Source of the DNA: Malachius bipustulatus | Taxonomy: Eukaryota > Arthropoda > Insecta > Coleoptera > Melyridae | DNA: 64,000 bases | Direction: 5' to 3' | NCBI GenBank assembly: GCA_910589415.1 | Contig: OU342636.1 | Span: 6,058,437-6,122,436 of the forward strand | Part shown: in pieces, positions 19,250-30,932 of the stretch | Layout: each line of letters opens with the position of its first letter | How positions within the stretch are numbered: the stretch's first letter is position 1 | Notes under the pieces: model-generated | Databases searched by the model: none | Seen by the model: only the letters and a program-made list of their open reading frames with translations | What the model was told of the DNA's origin: nothing | Translations under genes and position numbers: made by a program

Positions 19250-19996
19250 CTTGAACGTCTGCAGTACTCTGTTGCGGTTGTGATCGTCTCTACGCCTACT
19301 TATATACCTTTCCTAATGTTAGCGCAACCGACGGTTACCGTGGCGCCTCGACTGAATGCTAATTGATATGGCGCTCACGAGAACTACAACGAGATGAAGC
19401 GTAAACGCTAAAATTTGTTATTTTTTTTATAAACCTATTTCGTTGAAATATGATAAAGGCGCATCACTTATACGTTTACATGGCAACTTTCGAAGATGAA
19501 ACACTTGTTTTTATATCTACAGCCACTAGCCCCTAAATCCGAAAATATATCCCCGAGAAATTTTTTTCAATTTTAAATCGGTCTATGAATGATAAGGGAA
19601 GTTACATCTTTTTGTATTGCTTTTATCATCGTTCCAATGATAAATACGTAGACTTTAATCCCGGGATAAATGCAAATTCATATTCTGGGAATATAAAACT
19701 CGAAGAGTTTTTTCGCCATTTTCGCTTCATAATTAAATTATTTTAAAGGGAGGTCATGGATTACGGATCATTGCGGTTCCAATAGAGTTGTTTATGAAAA
19801 TTTAGAGACAATAAACCGGATCATCTTTTGTTTCACATGCGCAATTTTGCAAAGTTTTTTCTTTCAAAGACTTTGTAGTTGAAAGACGCAAGTTTTTTTA
19901 AAAGAACAATGCAGGTACATAACCAAATATTGTCTATTCAAAATATTGATGGCCCTGAAAAGGGCCGGGTTTTAAATGATGATAGTTCAAGACCGA

Positions 19997-20227
19997 CTAG
20001 CGGTGGATTTGTTTCTCCAACATCACCAACTCTTTGAACAGCGTGTTCACCAGTTTCCGTATCCCATCGATTAACGACAAGAGTACGAGGTATTCCGTGT
20101 ATCTCGTCACCTCGTCGTTTTCAATCATTTCTTCTATTTCGTAGCGTATCTCTTGGATATTGGTGTCTAGAATTTTAATAAGCCGCCATCTCTGTTCGAT
20201 TTGCTTCTTTACATCGGATGTGTTCAT
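19997..20227 (-). CDS. array small protein, copy 4
   Basis: Intact and identical to the commonest product. TATA box 20277-20284, stem-loop 19951-19966. Confidence 0.6.
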   Translation of the reverse strand: MNTSDVKKQIEQRWRLIKILDTNIQEIRYEIEEMIENDEVTRYTEYLVLLSLIDGIRKLVNTLFKELVMLEKQIHR

Positions 20228-20974
20228 CTTGAACGTCTGCAGTACTCTGTTGCGGTTGTGATCGTCTCTACGCCTACTTATATACCTTTCCTAATGTTAG
20301 CGCAACCGACGGTTACCGTGGCGCCTCGACTGAATGCTAATTGATATGGCGCTCACGAGAACTACAACGAGATGAAGCGTAAACGCTAAAATTTGTTATT
20401 TTTTTTATAAACCTATTTCGTTGAAATATGATAAAGGCGCATCACTTATACGTTTACATGGCAACTTTCGAAGATGAAACACTTGTTTTTATATCTACAG
20501 CCACTAGCCCCTAAATCCGAAAATATATCCCCGAGAAATTTTTTTCAATTTTAAATCGGTCTATGAATGATAAGGGAAGTTACATCTTTTTGTATTGCTT
20601 TTATCATCGTTCCAATGATAAAAACGTAGACTTTAATCCCGGGATAAATGCAAATTCATATTCTGGGAATATAAAACTCGAAGAGTTTTTTCGTCATTTT
20701 CGCTTCATAATTAAATTATTTTAAAGGGAGGTCATGGATTACGGATCATTGCGGTTCCAATAGAGTTGTTTATGAAAATTTAGAGACAATAAACCGGATC
20801 ATCTTTTGTTTCACATGCGCAATTTTGCAAAGTTTTTTCTTTCAAACACTTTGTAGTTAAAAGACGCAAGTTTTTTTAAAAGAACAATGCAGGTACATAA
20901 CCAAATATTGTCTATTCAAAATATTGATGGCCCTGAAAAGGGCCGGGTTTTAAATGATGATAGTTCAAGACCGA

Positions 20975-21205
20975 CTAGCGGTGGATTTGTTTCTCCAACA
21001 TCACCAACTCTTTGAACAGCGTTTTCACCAGTTTCCGTATTCCATCGATTAACGACAAGAGTACGAGGTATTCCGTGTATCTCGTCACCTCGTCGTTTTC
21101 AATCATTTCTTCTATTTCGTAGCGTATCTCTTGGATATTGGTGTCTAGAATTTTAATAAACCGCCATCTCTGTTCGATTTGCTTCTTTACATCGGATGTG
21201 TTCAT
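20975..21205 (-). CDS. array small protein, copy 5, cut from its promoter
   Basis: The ORF is open with L16F and N61K. The second non-LTR copy (21243-23121) separates it from its TATA box at 23146-23153. Stem-loop 20929-20944. Confidence 0.5.
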   Translation of the reverse strand: MNTSDVKKQIEQRWRFIKILDTNIQEIRYEIEEMIENDEVTRYTEYLVLLSLIDGIRKLVKTLFKELVMLEKQIHR

Positions 21206-21242
21206 CTTGAACGTCTGCAGTACTCTGTTGCGGTTGTGATCG

Positions 21243-23121
21243 CTGTGAACATAAATGAATATTGAGTTAGTAAAATTTACTGTGACTCCTGTTGTGTGGG
21301 ATGTGTGTCTTTCTTGAGGTGGGTTTTTTGTGTTTGCTGTATGTGTGTGGGGTGTGGTTTTTGAATGGTGTGTTAGTCAATGACTATGTTTCGTATGAGT
21401 TCGCTAACGTGGAGCGGTGTGTTTTGTTTGAATGTGTTGGTGATGTTTTCCATGTATGTTTTGAGTGTGGGTGTGTTGAGTTCTGTGTGGAGTTGCTCGT
21501 TGCTCATGGTGAACGGGGCGTTTGTGATGATTCTGAGTGTTTTGTTTTGGATGACTTGGAGTTTGTGTAGTGTGTGGTTGGGGAGTGTGTGCCAAGCGGG
21601 GGCGGCGTATGTGATGGCGGGTCTGATTACCTGTGTGTAGATGAGGAGTTTGTTTTTTGTGTTTAGTGTGCTGTGTTTGTTGAGGAGTGGGTAGAGGCGC
21701 CCGAGGGCGGCTCTGGCTTGTCTGATTTTGTGTTGTGTGTGGTCTTTCCAGACCAGTTGTTTGTCGTATGTGAGCCCCAGGTATTTAACCGTTGGGCCCC
21801 ACGGGAGCATCTTGTGCTCGAACTCCACTCTGTGTTGGAAGTGTTTGTGTTTTGTTCCTCCGAAGAGGATGGCTTGTGTCTTGTCAGGGTTGACTTTGAT
21901 TTTCCATCTGGTCGCCCAGTCGGAAATGTATTCGAGGTGTTTTGTGATGTGTTTTGTGATGTATTCTGGTTTTTGTCTTGTGCACGCGATGGCTGTGTCA
22001 TCGGCGTACATGTAGAGTTGTGTGTTTGGGTGTTTTGGTATGTCGGCTGTGTAGATGTTGAAGAGGTGTGGGGATAGTGGGGAACCTTTAGGGACTCCCG
22101 CTTTCGCGGTTCTTTGGGTTGAGTGTTGGTTTTTGATTCGGATTTGGAAGGATCTGTTGTTTAGGAAGGAGTGTGTGAGTTTGATGATGTGTGTGGGCAG
22201 GCCGAGTTCTCTCATTTTGAACAACAGCCCGTCGTGCCAGACCTTGTCGAATGCCTTCGAAATGTCTAGCATGACGGCGCCCGTGTATTGTGGTTTTTGA
22301 GGCTTGAGACCCGTGGTGATTTGTGATGTGAGCCTTGCGGCTTGGTGTGTGGTGGAGTATCCCTCCCTGAAACCGAATTGTTCCGGGGGGAGTGTGTTTT
22401 TCTCGTCGAGTGTTTCTTTGAATCGTGTGAGGATGATGGTTTCGAGTGTTTTGCCGAGGCAGGAGAGGAGGCTGATCGGTCTGTAACTGTCTGCGTGTTT
22501 TTTTGGTTTTCCTGTCTTGTGTATGAGTATGATTGTGGCGTTTTTCCATTGTTGTGGAAAAAAGTTTTGTGTGAGGCAGGCGTTGAAGATTTGTGTGATG
22601 TGTTGGGTGTATGAGTCCGGGAGTAGTTTCAAAAGGATATTGCCAATTTCGTCTTTTCCCGGGGCTTTTTTGTTTTTGAGGTGTGTGATGATGTTTTTGA
22701 CTTCGTCGTAGTCGGTGAGAGTCATGTGGTTTTGTGTGGGTGTGTTGATGATTTTTTGGACTGAGGCTTTTGTGGCTGTGTCTTGTGTTTCGCTGTTTGG
22801 GAAGTGGTTGATTTCGAACTGCTCTTGGAGGGAGTCTGCGAAGAGTTCCACTTTCTCTGCGAGTGTGTGTGCGGTTTTGTTTTTGTGTGTGATGGGGGGG
22901 ATTTCTGTGTGTTTTGTTTTTGTGAGTGCTTTCGTCATTTTCCAGAGAGAGCCGTCACTTGTGTCGAGTGTTTCGAGTGTCTTTCGCCACTCTTCGTTTC
23001 TGTGTTCGTGTATTTTTGTTTTGACTTTGTTGACCAGGTGGTTTGCGATGGCCTTGTAAAAAGGGTCTCGGGTTTTCCTGGCTTTTCTGAGTGCTTTGTT
23101 TTTGTGTGTGATGAGGTTTCT
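21243..23121 (-). mobile_element. Jockey-type non-LTR retrotransposon, 5'-truncated copy
   Basis: The copy is nearly identical to the 3' part of 11529-17340 but without the solo LTR and with a 3' UTR lacking about 15 bp present there. It is flanked by a 12-bp target duplication, CGGTTGTGATCG, at 21231-21242 and 23122-23133. The truncation flush with the target duplication is the signature of target-primed reverse transcription. The 3' junction is at the same base of the unit as in the first copy. Confidence 0.9.
21373..23118 (-). CDS. non-LTR ORF2, reverse transcriptase part, 5'-truncated but otherwise open
   Basis: The frame is open from the truncation to a stop at 21373; the first in-frame ATG is at 22938. 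From that Met, RT motifs are SYRPISLLS (151-159), GFREGYST (189-196), LDISKAFDKVW with Asp225, GVPKGSPLSP (281-290) and YADD (311-314). The usual Gln in the GVPQG motif is Lys here (Gln in the first copy). The endonuclease is missing, so the copy is dead. It supplies the unbroken reading for the region damaged in the first copy. Confidence 0.85.
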   Translation of the reverse strand, partial: NLITHKNKALRKARKTRDPFYKAIANHLVNKVKTKIHEHRNEEWRKTLETLDTSDGSLWKMTKALTKTKHTEIPPITHKNKTAHTLAEKVELFADSLQEQFEINHFPNSETQDTATKASVQKIINTPTQNHMTLTDYDEVKNIITHLKNKKAPGKDEIGNILLKLLPDSYTQHITQIFNACLTQNFFPQQWKNATIILIHKTGKPKKHADSYRPISLLSCLGKTLETIILTRFKETLDEKNTLPPEQFGFREGYSTTHQAARLTSQITTGLKPQKPQYTGAVMLDISKAFDKVWHDGLLFKMRELGLPTHIIKLTHSFLNNRSFQIRIKNQHSTQRTAKAGVPKGSPLSPHLFNIYTADIPKHPNTQLYMYADDTAIACTRQKPEYITKHITKHLEYISDWATRWKIKVNPDKTQAILFGGTKHKHFQHRVEFEHKMLPWGPTVKYLGLTYDKQLVWKDHTQHKIRQARAALGRLYPLLNKHSTLNTKNKLLIYTQVIRPAITYAAPAWHTLPNHTLHKLQVIQNKTLRIITNAPFTMSNEQLHTELNTPTLKTYMENITNTFKQNTPLHVSELIRNIVID

Positions 23122-23842
23122 CGGTTGTGATCGTCTCTACGCCTACTTATATACCTTTCCTAATGTTAGCGCAACCGATGGTTACCGTGGCGCCTCGACT
23201 GAATGCTAATTGATATGGCGCTCACGAGAACTACAACGAGATGAAGCGTAAACGCTAAATTTGTTATTTTTTTTATAAACCTATTTCGTTGAAATATGAT
23301 AAAGGCGCATCACTTATACGTTTACATGGCAACTTTCGAAGATGAAACACTTGTTTTTATATCTACAGCCACTAGCCCCTAAATCCGAAAACATATCCCC
23401 GAGAAATTTTTTTCAATTTTAAATCGGTCTATGAATGATAAGGGAAGTTACATCTTTTTGTATTGCTTTTATCATCGTTCCAATGATAAATACGTAGACT
23501 TTAATCCCGGGATAAATGCAAATTCATATTCTGGGAATATAAAACTCGAAGAGTTTTTTCGCCATTTTCGCTTCATAATTAAATTATTTTAAAGGGAGGT
23601 CATGAATTACCCATCATTGCGGTTCCAATAGAGTTGTTTATGAAAATTTAGAGACAATAAACCGGATCATCTTTTGTTTCACATGCGCAATTTTGCAAAG
23701 TTTTTTCTTTCAAAGACTTTGTAGTTGAAAGACGCAAGTTTTTTTAAAAGAACAATGCAGGTACATAACCAAATATTGTCTATTCAAAATATTGATGGCC
23801 CTGAAAAGGGCCGGGTTTTAAATGATGATAGTTCAAGACCGA

Positions 23843-24073
23843 CTAGCGGTGGATTTGTTTCTCCAACATCACCAACTCTTTGAACAGCGTGTTCACCAGT
23901 TTCCGTATCCCATCGATTAACGACAAGAGTACGAGGTATTCCGTGTATCTCGTCACCTCGTCGTTTTCAATCATTTCTTCTATTTCGTAGCGTATCTCTT
24001 GGATATTGGTGTCTAGAATTTTAATAAGCCGCCATCTCTGTTCGATTTGCTTCTTTACATCGGATGTGTTCAT
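23843..24073 (-). CDS. array small protein, copy 6
   Basis: Intact, commonest product. TATA box 24123-24130, stem-loop 23797-23812. Confidence 0.6.
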   Translation of the reverse strand: MNTSDVKKQIEQRWRLIKILDTNIQEIRYEIEEMIENDEVTRYTEYLVLLSLIDGIRKLVNTLFKELVMLEKQIHR

Positions 24074-24819
24074 CTTGAACGTCTGCAGTACTCTGTTGCG
24101 GTTGTGATCGTCTCTACGCCTACTTATATACCTTTCCTAATGTTAGCGCAACCGACGGTTACCGTGGCGCCTCGACTGAATGCTAATTGATATGGCGCTC
24201 ACGAGAACTACAACGAGATGAAGCGTAAACGCTAAATTTGTTATTTTTTTTATAAACCTATTTCGTTGAAATATGATAAAGGCGCATCACTTATACGTTT
24301 ACATGGCAACTTTCGAAGATGAAACACTTGTTTTTATATCTACAGCCACTAGCCCCTAAATCCGAAAACATATCCCCGAGAAATTTTTTTCAATTTTAAA
24401 TCGGTCTATGAATGATAAGGGAAGTTACTTTTTTTTGTATTGCTTTTATCATCGTTCCAATGATAAATACGTAGACTTTAATCCCGGGATAAATGCAAAT
24501 TCATATTCTGGGAATATAAAACTCGAAGAGTTTTTTCGCCATTTTCGCTTCATAATTAAATTATTTTAAAGGGAGGTCATGGATTACCCATCATTGCGGT
24601 TCCAATAGAGTTGTTTATGAAAATTTAGAGACAATAAACCGGATCATCTTTTGTTTCACATGCGCAATTTTGCAAAGTTTTTTCTTTCAAAGACTTTGTA
24701 GTTGAAAGACGCAAGTTTTTTTAAAAGAACAATGCAGGTACATAACCAAATATTGTCTATTCAAAATATTGATGGCCCTGAAAAGGGCCGGGTTTTAAAT
24801 GATGATAGTTCAAGACCGA

Positions 24820-25050
24820 CTAGCGGTGGATTTGTTTCTCCAACATCACCAACTCTTTGAACAGCGTGTTCACCAGTTTCCGTATCCCATCGATTAACGA
24901 CAAGAGTACGAGGTATTCCGTGTATCTCGTCACCTCGTCGTTTTCAATCATTTCTTCTATTTCGTAGCGTATTTCTTGGATATTGGTGTCTAGAATTTCA
25001 ATAAGCCGCCATCTCTGTTCGATTTGCTTTTTTACATCGGATGTGTTCAT
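24820..25050 (-). CDS. array small protein, copy 7
   Basis: Intact; K18E plus two silent changes (in the codons for Glu26 and a Lys at 7-8). TATA box 25100-25107, stem-loop 24774-24789. Confidence 0.6.
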   Translation of the reverse strand: MNTSDVKKQIEQRWRLIEILDTNIQEIRYEIEEMIENDEVTRYTEYLVLLSLIDGIRKLVNTLFKELVMLEKQIHR

Positions 25051-25800
25051 CTTGAACGTCTGCAGTACTCTGTTGCGGTTGTGATCGTCTCTACGCCTAC
25101 TTATATACCTTTCCTAATGTTAGCGCAACCGACGGTTACCGTGGCGCCTCGACTGAATGCTAATTGATATGGCGCTCACGAGAACTACAACGAGATGAAA
25201 CGTAAACGCTAAAATTTGTTATTTTTTTTATAAACCTATTTCGTTGAAATATGATAAAGGCGCATCACTTATACGTTTACATGGCAACTTTCGAAGGTGA
25301 AACACTTGTTTTTATATCTACAGCCACTAGCCCCTAAATCCAAAAATATATCCCCGAGAAATTTTTTTCAATTTTAAATCGGTCTATGAATGATAAGGGA
25401 AGTTACATCTTTTTGTATTGCTTTTATCATCGTTCCAATGATAAATACGTAGACTTTAATCCCGGGATAAATGCAAATTCATATTCTGGGAATATAAAAC
25501 TCGAAGAGTTTTTTCGCCATTTTCGCTTCATAATTAAATTATTTTAAAGGGAGGTCATGATGGATTACCCATCATTGCGGTTCCAATAGAGTTGTTTATG
25601 AAAATTTAGAGACAATAAACCGGATCATCTTTTGTTTCACATGCGCAATTTTGCAAAGTTTTTTCTTTCAAAGACTTTGTAGTTGAAAGACGCAAGTTTT
25701 TTTAAAAGAACAATGCAGGTACATAACCAAATATTGTCTATTCAAAATATTGATGGCCCCGAAAAGGGCCGGGTTTTAAATGATGATAGTTCAAGACCGA

Positions 25801-26031
25801 CTAGCGGTGGATTTGTTTCTCCAACATCACCAACTCTTTGAACAGCGTGTTCACCAGTTTCCGTATCCCATCGATTAACGACAAGAGTACGAGGTATTCC
25901 GTGTATCTCGTCACCTCGTCGTTTTCAATCATTTCTTCTATTTCGTAGCGTATCTCTTGGATATTGGTGTCTAGAATTTTAATAAGCCGCCATCTCTGTT
26001 CGATTTGCTTCTTTACATCGGATGTGTTCAT
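25801..26031 (-). CDS. array small protein, copy 8
   Basis: Intact, commonest product. TATA box 26081-26088. The stem-loop (25755-25770) has an A to G change that turns the closing U-A pair into U-G. Confidence 0.6.
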   Translation of the reverse strand: MNTSDVKKQIEQRWRLIKILDTNIQEIRYEIEEMIENDEVTRYTEYLVLLSLIDGIRKLVNTLFKELVMLEKQIHR

Positions 26032-26782
26032 CTTGAACGTCTGCAGTACTCTGTTGCGGTTGTGATCGTCTCTACGCCTACTTATATACCTTTCCTAATG
26101 TTAGCGCAACCGACGGTTACCGTGGCGCCTCGACTGAATGCTAATTGATATGGCGCTCACGAGAACTACAACGAGATGAAGCGTAAACGCTAAAATTTGT
26201 TATTTTTTTTATAAACCTATTTCGTTGAAATATGATAAAGGCGCATCACTTATACGTTTACATGGCAACTTTCGAAGATGAAACACTTGTTTTTATATCT
26301 ACAGCCACTAGCCCCTAAATCCGAAAATATATCCCCGAGAAATTTTTTTTCAATTTTAAATCGGTCTATGAATGATAAGGGAAGTTACATCTTTTTGTAT
26401 TGCTTTTATCATCGTTCCAATGATAAATACGTAGACTTTAATCCCGGGATAAATGCAAATTCATATTCTGGGAATATTAAACTCGAAGAGTTTTTTCGCC
26501 ATTTTCGCTTCATAATTAAATTATTTTAAAGGGAGGTCATGATGGATTACCCATCATTGCGGTTCCAATAGAGTTGTTTATGAAAATTTAGAGACAATAA
26601 ACCGGATCATCTTTTGTTTCACATGCGCAATTTTGCAAAGTTTTTTCTTTCAAAGACTTTGTAGTTGAAAGACGCAAGTTTTTTTAAAAGAACAATGCAG
26701 GTACATAACCAAATATTGTCTATTCAAAATATTGATGGCCCTGAAAAGGGCCGGGTTTTAAATGATGATAGTTCAAGACCGA

Positions 26783-27013
26783 CTAGCGGTGGATTTGTTT
26801 CTCCAACATCACCAACTCTTTGAACAGCGTGTTCACCAGTTTCCGTATCCCATCGATTAACGACAAGAGTACGAGGTATTCCGTGTATCTCGTCACCTCG
26901 TCGTTTTCAATCATTTCTTCTATTTCGTAGCGTATCTCTTGGATATTGGTGTCTAGAATTTTAATAAGCCGCCATCTCTGTTCGATTTGCTTCTTTACAT
27001 CGGATGTGTTCAT
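26783..27013 (-). CDS. array small protein, copy 9
   Basis: Intact, commonest product. TATA box 27063-27070, stem-loop 26737-26752. Confidence 0.6.
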   Translation of the reverse strand: MNTSDVKKQIEQRWRLIKILDTNIQEIRYEIEEMIENDEVTRYTEYLVLLSLIDGIRKLVNTLFKELVMLEKQIHR

Positions 27014-27760
27014 CTTGAACGTCTGCAGTACTCTCTTGCGGTTGTGATCGTCTCTACGCCTACTTATATACCTTTCCTAATGTTAGCGCAACCGACGGTT
27101 ACCGTGGCGCCTCGACTGAATGCTAATTGATATGGCGCTCACGAGAACAACAACGAAATGAAGCGTAAACGCTAAAATTTGTTATTTTTTTTATAAACCT
27201 ATTTCGTTGAAATATGATAAAGGCGCATCACTTATACGTTTACATGGCAACTTTCGAAGATGAAACACTTGTTTTTATATCTACAGCCACTAGCCCCTAA
27301 ATCCGAAAATATATCCCCGAGAAATTTTTTTCAATTTTAAATCGGTCTATGAATGATAAGGGAAGTTTCATCTTTTTGTATTGCTTTTATCATCGTTCCA
27401 ATGATAAATACGTAGACTTTAATCCCGGGATAAATGCAAATTCATATTCTGGGAATATAAAACTCGAAGTGTTTTTTCGCCATTTTCGCTTCATAATTAA
27501 ATTATTTTAAAGGGAGGTCATGGATTACCCATCATTGCGGTTCCAATAGAGTTGTTTATGAAAATTTAGAGACAATAAACCGGATCATCTTTTGTTTCAC
27601 ATGCGCAATTTTGCAAAGTTTTTTCTTTCAAAGACTTTGTAGTTGAAAGACGCAAGTTTTTTTAAAAGAACAATGCAGGTACATACCCAAATATTGTCTA
27701 TTCAAAATATTGATGGCCCTGAAAAGGGCCGGGTTTTAAATGATGATAGTTCAAGACCGA

Positions 27761-27991
27761 CTAGCGGTGGATTTGTTTCTCCAACATCACCAACTCTTTG
27801 AACAGCGTGTTCACCAGTTTCCGTATTCCATCGATTAACGACAAGAGTACGAGGTATTCCGTGTATCTCGTCACCTCGTCGTTTTCAATCATTTCTTCTA
27901 TTTCGTAGCGTATCTCTTGGATGTTGGTGTCTAGAATTTTAATAAGCCGCCATCTCTGTTCGATTTGCTTCTTTACATTGGATGTGTTCAT
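27761..27991 (-). CDS. array small protein, copy 10
   Basis: Intact; D5N with silent changes at Asn23 and Gly55, all shared with the next unit (copy 11). TATA box 28041-28048, stem-loop 27715-27730. Confidence 0.6.
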   Translation of the reverse strand: MNTSNVKKQIEQRWRLIKILDTNIQEIRYEIEEMIENDEVTRYTEYLVLLSLIDGIRKLVNTLFKELVMLEKQIHR

Positions 27992-28738
27992 CTTGAACGT
28001 CTGCAGTACTCTGTTGCGGTTGTGATCGTCTCTACGCCTACTTATATACCTTTCCTAATGTTAGCGCAACCGACGGTTACCGTGGCGCCTCGACTGAATG
28101 CTAATTGATATGGCGCTCACGAGAACTACAACGAGATGAAGCGAAAACGCTAAAATTTGTTATTTTTTTTATAAACCTATTTCGTTGAAATATGATAAAG
28201 GCGCATCACTTATACGTTTACATGGCAACTTTCGAAGATGAAACACTTGTTTTTATATCTACAGCCACTAGCCCCTAAATCCGAAAATATATCCCCGAGA
28301 AATTTTTTTCAATTTTAAATCGGTCTATGAATGATAAGGGAAGTTACATCTTTTTGTATTGCTTTTATCATCGTTCCAATGATAAATACGTAGACTTTAA
28401 TCCCGGGATAAATGCAAATTCATATTCTGGGAATATAAAACTCGAAGAGTTTTTTCGCCATTTTCGCTTCATAATTAAATTATTTTAAAGGGAGGTCATG
28501 GATTACCCATCATTGCGGTTCCAATAGAGTTGTTTATGAAAATTTAGAGACAATAAACCGGATCATCTTTTGTTTCACATGCGCAATTTTGCAAAGTTTT
28601 ATCTTTCAAAGACTTTGTAGTTGAAAGACGCAAGTTTTTTTAAAAGAACAATGCAGGTACATACCCAAATATTGTCTATTCAAAATATTGATGGCCCTGA
28701 AAAGGGCCGGGTTTTAAATGATGATAGTTCAAGACCGA

Positions 28739-28969
28739 CTAGCGGTGGATTTGTTTCTCCAACATCACCAACTCTTTGAACAGCGTGTTCACCAGTTTCC
28801 GTATTCCATCGATTAACGACAAGAGTACGAGGTATTCCGTGTATCTCGTCACCTCGTCGTTTTCAATCATTTCTTCTATTTCGTAGCGTATCTCTTGGAT
28901 GTTGGTGTCTAGAATTTTAATAAGCCGCCATCTCTGTTCGATTTGCTTCTTTACATTGGATGTGTTCAT
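28739..28969 (-). CDS. array small protein, copy 11
   Basis: Same D5N haplotype as copy 10, showing local duplication. TATA box 29019-29026, stem-loop 28693-28708. Confidence 0.6.
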   Translation of the reverse strand: MNTSNVKKQIEQRWRLIKILDTNIQEIRYEIEEMIENDEVTRYTEYLVLLSLIDGIRKLVNTLFKELVMLEKQIHR

Positions 28970-29720
28970 CTTGAACGTCTGCAGTACTCTGTTGCGGTTG
29001 TGATCGTCTCTACGCCTACTTATATACCTTTCCTAATGTTAGCGCAACCGACGGTTACCATGGCGCCTCGACTGAATGCTAATTGATATGGCGCTCACGA
29101 GAACTACAACGAGATGAAGCGTAAACGCTAAAATTTGTTATTTTTTTTATAAACCTATTTCGTTGAAATATGATAAAGGCGCATCACTTATACGTTTACA
29201 TGGCAACTTTCGAAGATGAAACACTTGTTTTTATATCTACAGCCACTAGCCCCTAAATCCGAAAATATATCCCCGAGAAATTTTTTTCAATTTTAAATCG
29301 GTCTATGAATGATAAGGGAAGTTACATCTTTTTGTATTGCTTTTATCATCGTTTCAATGATAAATACGTAGACTTTAATCCCGGGATAAATGCAAATTCA
29401 TATTCTGGGAATATAAAACTCGAAGAGTTTTTTCGCCATTTTCGCTTCATAATTAAATTATTTTAAAGGGAGGTCATGGATTACCCATCATTGCGGTTCC
29501 AAGAGAGTTGTTTATGAAAATTTAGAGACAATAAACCGGATCATCTTTTGTTTCACATGCGCAATTTTGCAAAGTTTTTTCTTTTTTTCAAAGACTTTGT
29601 AGTTGAAAGACGCAAGTTTTTTTAAAAGAACAATGCAGGTACATAACCAAATATTGTCTATTCAAAATATTGATGGCCCTGAAAAGGGCCGGGTTTTAAA
29701 TGATGATAGTTCAAGACCGA

Positions 29721-29951
29721 CTAGCGGTGGATTTGTTTCTCCAACATCACCAACTCTTTGAACAGCGTGTTCACCAGTTTCCGTATCCCATCGATTAACG
29801 ACAAGAGTACGAGGTATTCCGTGTATCTCGTCACCTCGTCGTTTTCAATCATTTCTTCTATTTCGTAGCGTATCTCTTGGATATTGGTGTCTAGAATTTT
29901 AATAAGCCGCCATCTCTGTTCGATTTGCTTCTTTACATCGGATGTGTTCAT
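29721..29951 (-). CDS. array small protein, copy 12
   Basis: Intact; first of a run of units with the four-T expansion downstream. TATA box 30001-30008, stem-loop 29675-29690. Confidence 0.6.
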   Translation of the reverse strand: MNTSDVKKQIEQRWRLIKILDTNIQEIRYEIEEMIENDEVTRYTEYLVLLSLIDGIRKLVNTLFKELVMLEKQIHR

Positions 29952-30701
29952 CTTGAACGTCTGCAGTACTCTGTTGCGGTTGTGATCGTCTCTACGCCTA
30001 CTTATATACCTTTCCTAATGTTAGCGCAACCGACGGTTACCGTGGCGCCTCGACTGAATGCTAATTGATATGGCGCTCACGAGAACTACAACGAGATGAA
30101 GCGTAAACGCTAAAATTTGTTATTTTTTTTATAAACCTATTTCGTTGAAATATGATAAAGGCGCATCACTTATACGTTTACATGGCAACTTTCGAAGATG
30201 AAACACTTGTTTTTATATCTACAGCCACTAGCCCCTAAATCCGAAAATATATCCCCGAGAAATTTTTTTCAATTTTAAATCGGTCTATGAATGATAAGGG
30301 AAGTTACATCTTTTTGTATTGCTTTTATCATCGTTCCAATGATAAATACGTAGACTTTAATCCCGGGATAAATGCAAATTCATATTCTGGGAATATAAAA
30401 CTCGAAGGGTTTTTTCTCATTTTCGCTTCATAATTAAATTATTTTAAAGGGAGGTCATGGATTACCCATCATTGCGGTTCCAATAGAGTTGTTTATGAAA
30501 ATTTAGAGACAATAAACCGGATCATCTTTTGTTTCACATGCGCAATTTTGCAAAGTTTTTTCTTTTTTTCAAAGACTTTGTAGTTGAAAGACGCAAGTTT
30601 TTTTAAAAGAACAATGCAGGTACATAACCAAATATTGTCTATTCAAAATATTGATGGCCCTGAAAAGGGCCGGGTTTTAAATGATGATAGTTCAAGACCG
30701 A

Positions 30702-30932
30702 CTAGCGGTGGATTTGTTTCTCCAACATCACCAACTCTTTGAACAGCGTGTTCACCAGTTTCCGTATCCCATCGATTAACGACAAGAGTACGAGGTATTC
30801 CGTGTATCTCGTCACCTCGTCGTTTTCAATCATTTCTTCTATTTCGTAGCGTATCTCTTGGATATTGGTGTCTAGAATTTTAATAAGCCGCCATCTCTGT
30901 TCGATTTGCTTCTTTACATCGGATGTGTTCAT
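30702..30932 (-). CDS. array small protein, copy 13
   Basis: Intact. Its spacer has a rare variant (AAGGGTTTTTTCTCATT near 30405) found again only beside copy 41. TATA box 30982-30989, stem-loop 30656-30671. Confidence 0.6.
   Translation of the reverse strand: MNTSDVKKQIEQRWRLIKILDTNIQEIRYEIEEMIENDEVTRYTEYLVLLSLIDGIRKLVNTLFKELVMLEKQIHR

Larger units (their letters stand above)
17341..21242 (-). repeat. tandem array block 2 (promoter end of unit 1 plus units 2-5)
   Basis: Head-to-tail units of 978 bp, all in one orientation, run from the TATA side of the interrupted unit to the second non-LTR insertion. The CGGTTGTGATCG at 21231-21242 is the left copy of that insertion's 12-bp target duplication. 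Confidence 0.95.

Noticed and set aside
11529..23121. Second non-LTR copy as a simple duplicate of the first during array expansion
   Set aside because: The second has its own 12-bp target duplication flush with a 5' truncation, lacks the nested LTR and differs in the 3' UTR; independent insertion fits better, though conversion cannot be fully excluded.
26278..26529. Plus-strand 83-codon ORF in the array spacer
   Set aside because: Open only in this unit because of an extra T and a stop-removing base change; closed in the others.
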